Both the position numbers and the translations under genes were made by a program. Source: an uncultured Acetatifactor sp. (GTDB taxonomy: Bacteria > Bacillota > Clostridia > Lachnospirales > Lachnospiraceae). Taken from it: a stretch of DNA of 64,000 bases. The DNA lies in contig NZ_CAJUCP010000014.1 in NCBI RefSeq assembly GCF_910585425.1, positions 19,541 through 83,540 on the forward strand. The letters run 5' to 3'. How positions within the stretch are numbered: position 1 is the stretch's first letter; every line of letters starts with the position of its first letter. The notes beneath the pieces were generated by a model. The model was given only the letters and a program-made list of their open reading frames with translations, was not told the origin of the DNA and did not search any database. Shown in pieces: positions 58,875-64,000 of the stretch.

Positions 58875-59951
58875 CTAACTGACAGATGGAATAGAAAAAT
58901 AAAACTCCACGCCATCGGAACGGTTTTTTACGCCGAAGTCCAACTCCTGCATGGACAGAATCTGTGCGACGATGGCAAGCCCCAGCCCGGAACCGCTGTA
59001 TTTGGAATTGCTGTCCCGGTAGAACTTCGTCCAGAGCTTTGGCAAGTTCTCCTGCGGTATTTGAGGGCCTTGATTGTAGATGGAAAAATGTAGTGCGCCC
59101 TGCTGTTCCCGCAGGGATAGTTTTAAGACACCTCCCGGCTGGACATTTTTCTTTGCGTTGACAATCAGGTTATCTAAAACTTGTTCCATGCGGGCCTTAT
59201 CCGTATCCACATATACCTTGTGTTCGGGCAGCTCATATTGCAATGTAAAATTGGCGTCCGGAACGTCGATCAACAGCCGCCCGGCAACAGTTTCAAGAAA
59301 TTCCACAAAATCGAATCGTTCCGGGGTAAGCCGGGTAGCGCCGGTTTCCAACGCGGATAAATCTAATAGCGTTGTGATCAGCCCGCTCATTCGTTCCGTT
59401 TCGGTGATGATGATTTCCGAATACTTCTGTTTTTTGTCCTCGTCGGTTTCGTCCTGCAAGCCCTCGGCGTAGGCGCGGATCACGCCCAGCGGAGTTTTCA
59501 TTTCATGGGAAAGCTGGTCTACCAACTCTTTGCGCTCGGCCAGCAGCCGCCGTTCCTGCTCCACATCTTTTTCAAGCCGTGTATTTGCCGCTTCCAGTCT
59601 GGCAAGGGCCTGTTGAAGATTACCAGCCATCGTATTGAGGCTTACAGTCAGTTCTCCGAATTCATCATTGGTCGTAATGGCGCATGGAGCGGAAAAGTCC
59701 AGTTCTGCCATCTTCCGGGCTGTTTGATTGAGTTTTGAGATGGGTTTTGAAATAAAGTGCCCCATTAAAAAATCGACAACAAGGACAAGGGCAATAACAA
59801 AGGCGAACCAAAGGGCAAGTGAAATATCAGGCTCGATTTCCAGCTTGGTCGAAAGGATGTATGAAAGGATGAGCAGAATACCAGCTAATTTAGAAACCAT
59901 CAATATCTTTTTACGGACGGTACGGAACGTAAAATTATCCTGTATTTTCAT
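58875..59951 (-). CDS. Intramembrane-sensing histidine kinase
   Basis: A 358-residue kinase with two membrane segments (about 16-34 and 44-63) joined by a loop of fewer than 12 residues, so it has almost no outside sensor. Then HAMP, H149 in LVDQLSHEMKTPLG, N box DNLIVNAKKN and SGSGLGLAIV. Kinases of this layout (BceS-like) usually sense antibiotic stress through a partner ABC transporter, here probably the adjacent exporter. It overlaps the regulator gene by 4 bases. Confidence 0.9.
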   Translation of the reverse strand: MKIQDNFTFRTVRKKILMVSKLAGILLILSYILSTKLEIEPDISLALWFAFVIALVLVVDFLMGHFISKPISKLNQTARKMAELDFSAPCAITTNDEFGELTVSLNTMAGNLQQALARLEAANTRLEKDVEQERRLLAERKELVDQLSHEMKTPLGVIRAYAEGLQDETDEDKKQKYSEIIITETERMSGLITTLLDLSALETGATRLTPERFDFVEFLETVAGRLLIDVPDANFTLQYELPEHKVYVDTDKARMEQVLDNLIVNAKKNVQPGGVLKLSLREQQGALHFSIYNQGPQIPQENLPKLWTKFYRDSNSKYSGSGLGLAIVAQILSMQELDFGVKNRSDGVEFYFSIPSVS

Positions 59952-60616
59952 ACTGTTACCTCGAATTTATAGCCGGAGCGAATGAGAGTGACGATATGTT
60001 TTCCCTCGTCGCCTAATTTCTGCCGCAGGGTTTTGATATGAGTGTCTACCGTCCGGGTAGTTCCCTCAAAGTCATAGCCCCAAATCCTGTTCAGCAGTTG
60101 GTCACGAGTGAAAATCTGTCCGGGATTTACCATGAAGAAATACAACAGTTCGTATTCCTTATGGGTGAGCGTGATTTCCTGCCCGTCTATAAATACTTTG
60201 TGAGAGGACGGCACTACTGTTATTTTCCCGAAGCTCAATGCGTCCAAAGGAACGGAGGAGGAACGGCGAAGCAGGGCGTTTGCCTTTGCAAGCAGCACCC
60301 TGGGGCTGAAAGGTTTTGTCATGTAGTCATCGGCCCCATACTCATAGCCTTTTAGTTTATCGTCCTCGCCGCCCTTGGCGGTCAGCATGATAATGGGCAT
60401 GTTACTCATTTCCCGCGCCATTCTGCAGACGGAAAAGCCGTCCAGATGGGGCATCATTACGTCCAGTATCATTAAATCCATCGGATTATTTTTCAATATC
60501 ATTAAAGCATCCACGCCATCGTCAGCGGTGAAGCAGGTATGTCCGCCCCGCTGCATATATGCGGCAATGATGTCCTGCATATTCTTTTCATCTTCAACAA
60601 TCAAAATATTCGCCAT
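59948..60616 (-). CDS. OmpR-family response regulator
   Basis: A 222-residue regulator: receiver domain with D52 (MILDVMMPHLDG) and a winged-helix C-terminus (HKEYELLYFFMVNPGQIFTRDQLL, in part, then GTTRTVDTHIKTLRQKLG). AAAGGAGTG precedes the ATG. It is translationally coupled to the intramembrane kinase and is the likely ligand of the four GTGA repeats. Confidence 0.93.
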   Translation of the reverse strand: MANILIVEDEKNMQDIIAAYMQRGGHTCFTADDGVDALMILKNNPMDLMILDVMMPHLDGFSVCRMAREMSNMPIIMLTAKGGEDDKLKGYEYGADDYMTKPFSPRVLLAKANALLRRSSSVPLDALSFGKITVVPSSHKVFIDGQEITLTHKEYELLYFFMVNPGQIFTRDQLLNRIWGYDFEGTTRTVDTHIKTLRQKLGDEGKHIVTLIRSGYKFEVTV

Positions 60617-60622
60617 AGAAAA

Positions 60623-60731
60623 TCACTCCTTTCCATCGTCAGTGCTTTTATAGCGTCTGTCAGCCGGCTTTTTCGCGTCCTTTGGCACAAGCCAGATTGT
60701 CGCCAGCTTCTTTCAAAGTCATATATTCCAT
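60623..60731 (-). pseudogene. Excisionase-like HTH protein remnant
   Basis: The start MEYMTLKEA and, in another frame, the end WLVPKDAKKPADRRYK are both typical of small helix-turn-helix excisionase-like proteins of clostridial mobile elements. The DNA-recognition middle is deleted. It directly precedes the response regulator gene. Confidence 0.65.
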
Positions 60732-60796
60732 GCTGCACCTCCAACATACACAGTATAATTCCGATGCTCGAACAATGCAAGCGGCAAATTGTTCAG

Positions 60797-60851
60797 AATA
60801 GCCCTATATTTTGTAGTGGTAAACGGAGAATAAAAGTGGTATAATCAAATC
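60797..60851 (+). repeat. Hairpin/promoter repeat, copy F (3' part)
   Basis: AGCCCTATATTTTGTAGTGGTAAACGG and TGGTATAATCAAAT match the right half of copies A and B; the -10 box is 60840-60845. Confidence 0.8.
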
Positions 60852-60873
60852 TAAAAATTGCAGGAGGTGTGAT

Positions 60874-60925
60874 TTGATTCCCAAAATGATTTTGACCGAT
60901 TTGGACGGGACTTGATGCGTATGGA
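60874..60925 (+). pseudogene. HAD hydrolase start, truncated
   Basis: AGGAGGTG and a TTG start are followed by IPKMILTDLDGT and a stop. This is the first DXD motif of a Cof-type HAD phosphatase; everything after it is gone. It shows that copy F once drove a HAD cargo gene. Confidence 0.6.
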
Positions 60926-60957
60926 AACTGTCACCTATAATTGGAGAGAAAGAGAAG

Positions 60958-61479
60958 ATGAATTACAGAATAGAGGCGATTATTGAACTGCTGAATGAGG
61001 ACTGTATCGTGGCACGAAATTATCCTTTGATTCCGTATAAATATACCCTTGTAAATCGTCTCAGGTCCATTGGATGCCTGACGAAATCGGACTGCCTGGA
61101 GCTGTCCGCTGAGGCTCTCGTATCTGCCGGTTTGCCTGATGCAGAATTGGCAGACCTTTTCAAGAGATTTTTGGTCATGTATGATGTGAAGCCGCAGAAA
61201 TTGAAGGAAATAGACACTCTTTGCGAAACGCCGGAAGAAAAGAAAGCGTTTCGGGAATTGTATCAGTTGCCTGGCGTAAAGCATAAAAGAGCGTTCCTTT
61301 ACTATAAGGCAGGCTATCGGTCGCTGCAGGCCATAGCATCTTCTTCGCCGGAAGAGATCATATCGAAGACAGAGGAAACGATTCAGAAGGAAAGGCTGGA
61401 GCTGAAGGTTCCGCTGATGAAAGAGGTCAGGACGCATATCGCTGTAGCGAGGGCTTTTACACACTATTATGCGGATTGA
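60958..61479 (+). CDS. Helix-hairpin-helix domain protein
   Basis: A 173-residue helical protein. Residues about 95-130 (LYQLPGVKHKRAFLYYKAGYRSLQAIA) resemble a pair of helix-hairpin-helix elements that bind DNA backbone or mediate protein contacts; shown in part, the core is LPGVKHKRAFLYYKAGY. GGAGAG lies before the ATG. No enzymatic motif seen. Confidence 0.65.
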   Translation: MNYRIEAIIELLNEDCIVARNYPLIPYKYTLVNRLRSIGCLTKSDCLELSAEALVSAGLPDAELADLFKRFLVMYDVKPQKLKEIDTLCETPEEKKAFRELYQLPGVKHKRAFLYYKAGYRSLQAIASSSPEEIISKTEETIQKERLELKVPLMKEVRTHIAVARAFTHYYAD

Positions 61480-61532
61480 AAATGTATGCCGCCCGGGAGA
61501 GGATGGCTGCTAGGGGATATATAGAAGGGGAA

Positions 61533-61584
61533 AAGAAACGGGCACCCCGCATGAATAAAACCGTAAGATGGGAACCCGTTTCTT
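61533..61584. terminator. Bidirectional terminator
   Basis: AAGAAACGGG (61533-61542) and CCCGTTTCTT (61575-61584) with a long loop, between the convergent HhH gene and the VanY-type gene. Confidence 0.7.
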
Positions 61585-61599
61585 GATAAAATGATTGTA

Positions 61600-62532
61600 T
61601 CAGGAAAATGTGTTGGCAGCGGTATCAATGATAACCCATTCTCCATTTCGCAGTTCATATGATACCGCATCCAGCACAGGCTGTCCCTGTGGGCTTTGGC
61701 CATTCGGCTCCTGGCTTTCAGGGCTTTCCAGATATTCCTCCAGACAAATCCCGCGCTCATGGATTTCTGCCGCTGCTTCTTTCCCCACATAGCGGTAGTG
61801 CCATACCTCTTCGGCCACATTGGTGATGTGCGTCTTATTGCCGGGGTAGCGGAAGATAAAGCCGTATTTGTAGCTGTTCTCCTGGAGCCAGAGGTAAATG
61901 TCGTAAGTAGCCCCGTTGATGTCCACGGCAAGCCCTAACTGATGCTCGCTGGTGCCGGGCTCGGCGACCCACTGCTGTGCAAGTCCTGTGGCTTCGCTTT
62001 CAGAGTACCCCTGCTTCCTGTATTCTTCGATTTTGTCATCATACAGGCTTTGCTGTTTTTCAGGGGTCCGGTAGCCGGAGACGACGATGGGCCCTAACTC
62101 CTCGGCATCGTTCAGCATCTCCATAAGCGGCTCATAAATCCGTTCATCGACCTTTTCGCCGCCGGGTACGTCAACCAGATCCAGCGGACGGTCCATGTAA
62201 TTTTCAGGAAGCGGATTCCGGCTGTTCACCAAAGTAAGATACCAGGGAATATCAGTGTCCGCTGGCTCTGGCAGCCCTGCGTCATTTTGGGTATCATCCG
62301 TTTGGGCCACCGGGCTTTCCGGTATCGTTTCAACGGAAATGATCTCACTGGAAATCATTTCACCGGGGATGCTGTCAGGGATGCTTTCCTTGCCCAAAAC
62401 ATTGCTGGTAATGGATATCAGGATTGTGGCACAGCCGGCTATGAGGACGACATGGGGAAGGAGGCGGAGCCATATTCGACGTTTCCTACGTTTTCTGTGC
62501 CTGGGGACGGGTAGATTTTTTTGTTCTTTCAT
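61600..62532 (-). CDS. VanY-type D-alanyl-D-alanine carboxypeptidase
   Basis: A 310-residue membrane-anchored zinc peptidase that trims the terminal D-Ala of peptidoglycan precursors. A basic N-terminus and one membrane segment (about 25-45) precede a spacer and the peptidase M15 domain: SGYRTPEKQQSLYDD, the zinc motif SEHQLGLAVDI and the second site EVWHYRYVG. The ATG at 62532 has AAAGGAG 12 bases upstream; a TTG at 62541 is an alternative. It lies 129 bases after the VanS-type kinase, in the same direction. Confidence 0.88.
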   Translation of the reverse strand: MKEQKNLPVPRHRKRRKRRIWLRLLPHVVLIAGCATILISITSNVLGKESIPDSIPGEMISSEIISVETIPESPVAQTDDTQNDAGLPEPADTDIPWYLTLVNSRNPLPENYMDRPLDLVDVPGGEKVDERIYEPLMEMLNDAEELGPIVVSGYRTPEKQQSLYDDKIEEYRKQGYSESEATGLAQQWVAEPGTSEHQLGLAVDINGATYDIYLWLQENSYKYGFIFRYPGNKTHITNVAEEVWHYRYVGKEAAAEIHERGICLEEYLESPESQEPNGQSPQGQPVLDAVSYELRNGEWVIIDTAANTFS

Positions 62533-62661
62533 GGGAATCAAACACTCCTTTCATAAAGCGTATCAAAAAGCCCTTGTATGGTAATGATTTTACCGCACAA
62601 GGGCCCTCTGATTTTGAATTTTGAAGCGCTATTTTCCTAAGAAAAAATGAAGATAGGATGC

Positions 62662-63870
62662 TTATTGGACTACGTGCTCAACAGGCGTGGTTTGTCTGGA
62701 AATGGGCAGCGTAACGGTAAATGCTGTCAAGCCGTTTTTGCTGTCGGCCGTGATAGTCCCGCCGTGCAGGAGAACGATTTCTTTTGCGATGGCAAGCCCT
62801 ACGCCTGTGCCGCCGGTGTTTGAAGTGCGGGATTCATCCAGACGATAAAATTTCTCGAACAGGGTTTCCAGTTTATCATCCGGAATGGTTTTTCCGTGAT
62901 TGCTGACCGTTACAACGATATGCTCCGGTGTTTCTTCCGCATTCACTGTGATTTCTGTTCCTTTGCTACTGTAAGCCACCGCATTTTTCAGAAGGTTATT
63001 GAATACACGGGCAAGCCTTTCCGGATCGCCGCATACTTCCAACGATTCCGCCGCATGAAAGGTAATATAATTTCCATGTTCTGTAAACAGCGGCAGGTGT
63101 TCATCAATCACCTGTGCCAGAAGATAATAGAGGTCAATCGCTTTGGAGGCAATGGTAATCTGCTGCGTATTATAACAGGTGATTTCAAAAAATTCGTTGA
63201 TCATTTTTTCAAGGCGGTATGTTTTTTCCAAAGAAATATGGACATACTTCTCCTTTTCTTCATCCGGAAGATCTGGAATCTGTTCCAACAGCCTAAGATA
63301 GCCAATGATGGAAGTCAGCGGAGTGCGGATATCATGGGCCAGATACATGACCAGCTCATTCTTCCGCTGTTCGGCCGCCCTTGCCGCCTGCTCCCGCTGT
63401 ATCAGAATATTCTGGACCGTGTTCAGCTTGATCTCAAAGGGCTGCATCTCCTGTGAGAGCCGAATCTGTTCTTCGCGGTCAGACAAAAGACAGTCAATTC
63501 CCTGATTGATTTCTCTGAAATAACGGGTCAGCCAACGGAACAGAAACACAAGCAGGAGCAAAAAGATCAGAACGATAGCCGCTGCAAAAAAAACTTCTTT
63601 GATTCCACGAAAATAGTCATTGTATACATAAAAGGCATCTTCATGGTCAATATCCATCCATAACTCGATCAGGCGGAGGATCCATTCGCCCATCCTTTCT
63701 TTCCACAAAAACAGATACAGCAGGATAACGATTGCAGTAGAAACCAGTGCGCTGGTACAGAACCGCCACATAATCCGGACTTGAAAAGCGGAGTAATCCG
63801 CATCCTTATCTTTAGTCTTCGATTTTGTAGCCGTACCCCCAGACCGTTTTAATATATTTCGGATTTTCAT
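62662..63870 (-). CDS. VanS-type sensor histidine kinase
   Basis: A 402-residue kinase with membrane segments at about 37-56 and 92-112, a HAMP-like region, H179 (YLAHDIRTPLTS), N box VFNNLLKNAVAYSS and GGTGVGLAIAKEI. The sequence is that of VanS from vancomycin-resistance-like clusters. The ATG at 63870 has GGGGGAT upstream and lies 59 bases inside the vanR-like gene, an unusually long overlap. Confidence 0.88.
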   Translation of the reverse strand: MKIRNILKRSGGTATKSKTKDKDADYSAFQVRIMWRFCTSALVSTAIVILLYLFLWKERMGEWILRLIELWMDIDHEDAFYVYNDYFRGIKEVFFAAAIVLIFLLLLVFLFRWLTRYFREINQGIDCLLSDREEQIRLSQEMQPFEIKLNTVQNILIQREQAARAAEQRKNELVMYLAHDIRTPLTSIIGYLRLLEQIPDLPDEEKEKYVHISLEKTYRLEKMINEFFEITCYNTQQITIASKAIDLYYLLAQVIDEHLPLFTEHGNYITFHAAESLEVCGDPERLARVFNNLLKNAVAYSSKGTEITVNAEETPEHIVVTVSNHGKTIPDDKLETLFEKFYRLDESRTSNTGGTGVGLAIAKEIVLLHGGTITADSKNGLTAFTVTLPISRQTTPVEHVVQ

Positions 63871-64000
63871 AGGAATCCCCCATTTTTTCCCGCAGATGCC
63901 GGATGTGTGCAGTGATTGTATTGTTGCTTTTGGTATAATATTCTTCTTTCCAGATCTGATGGAACAGATCTTCGGAACTGACCACATTCCCCCTGTTTTG
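63812..64000 (-). CDS. VanR-type response regulator (partial, C-terminus)
   Basis: The last 62 codons of an OmpR-family regulator: SSEDLFHQIWKEEYYTKSNN, then TAHIRHLREKMGD and YIKTVWGYGYKIED. The rest lies beyond the window. It matches VanR C-termini and overlaps the VanS-type gene. Confidence 0.85.
   Translation of the reverse strand, partial: QNRGNVVSSEDLFHQIWKEEYYTKSNNTITAHIRHLREKMGDSYENPKYIKTVWGYGYKIED

Noticed and set aside
49907..60851. Integron attC array
   Set aside because: The repeats precede genes with promoters instead of following each gene, they contain relaxase codons, no integrase gene is present, and no consistent GTTRRRY core pairs were found.

Overview
The window comes from the chromosome of a motile, low-to-mid G+C Firmicute, most probably a gut Lachnospiraceae (Clostridia). 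Supporting signs are the L33-SecE-NusG-L11-L1-L10-L7/L12-RpoB-RpoC order, an L10 leader with an attenuator, an EF-G carrying the short insertion I associate with Lachnospiraceae, AGGAGG-type ribosome sites, YesM/YesN-type sugar regulation, flagellin and a sigma-D-type promoter. No rRNA, tRNA, CRISPR array or intact insertion sequence was seen.

Layout. 0.2-10 kb: a sugar isomerase-like TIM barrel, an orphan flagellin, a broken Hsp70 next to a SEC-C protein, an HTH gene with an attenuator-like leader, a three-gene operon in which a radical SAM/SPASM enzyme with unusual cysteine spacing sits between two paralogous peptides that start with the same five-serine motif, a secreted papain-fold hydrolase, a small HTH regulator and a FliD-like gene with a sigma-D promoter. 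10.2-22.2 kb: the rpmG-secE-nusG-rplKAJL-rpoBC transcription/translation block. 22.5-40.8 kb: about 18 kb placed between rpoC and rpsL, which are normally neighbours: a dTDP-rhamnose-type reductase, a YesM/YesN two-component system with a CUT1 sugar importer, two twin membrane-anchored proteins and a BlaI-type repressor sharing duplicated operators, a TPR protein, a LytTR/GHKL two-component system with a heterodimeric ABC exporter, an SGNH hydrolase and an AraC/GyrI regulator. 40.9-45.7 kb: rpsL-rpsG-fusA-tuf, with a consensus promoter nested inside a terminator.

45.8-61 kb is an AT-rich accessory island just after tuf. It opens with a MobV-type relaxase that has lost its catalytic middle. 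Copies of the relaxase 3' end, its terminator hairpin and an extended -10 promoter then recur in front of unrelated cargo genes (AlbA_2 protein, flavin reductase, nucleotidyltransferase, Lnt-like protein plus phosphotransferase, HAD remnant). This looks like a pile-up of collapsed mobilizable elements. It also carries a BREX remnant (pglZ pseudogene), a broken XRE/ImmA pair, an excisionase remnant and an intact ABC exporter with an intramembrane-sensing two-component system. 61.6-64 kb holds a VanR/VanS/VanY-type cluster that runs off the end of the window.

The most promising candidates for undescribed biology are the five-serine peptide/radical SAM operon (5.0-7.0 kb), the repeated relaxase-tail cassette array (46-61 kb) and the 11-bp repeat tract inside the AlbA_2 gene.
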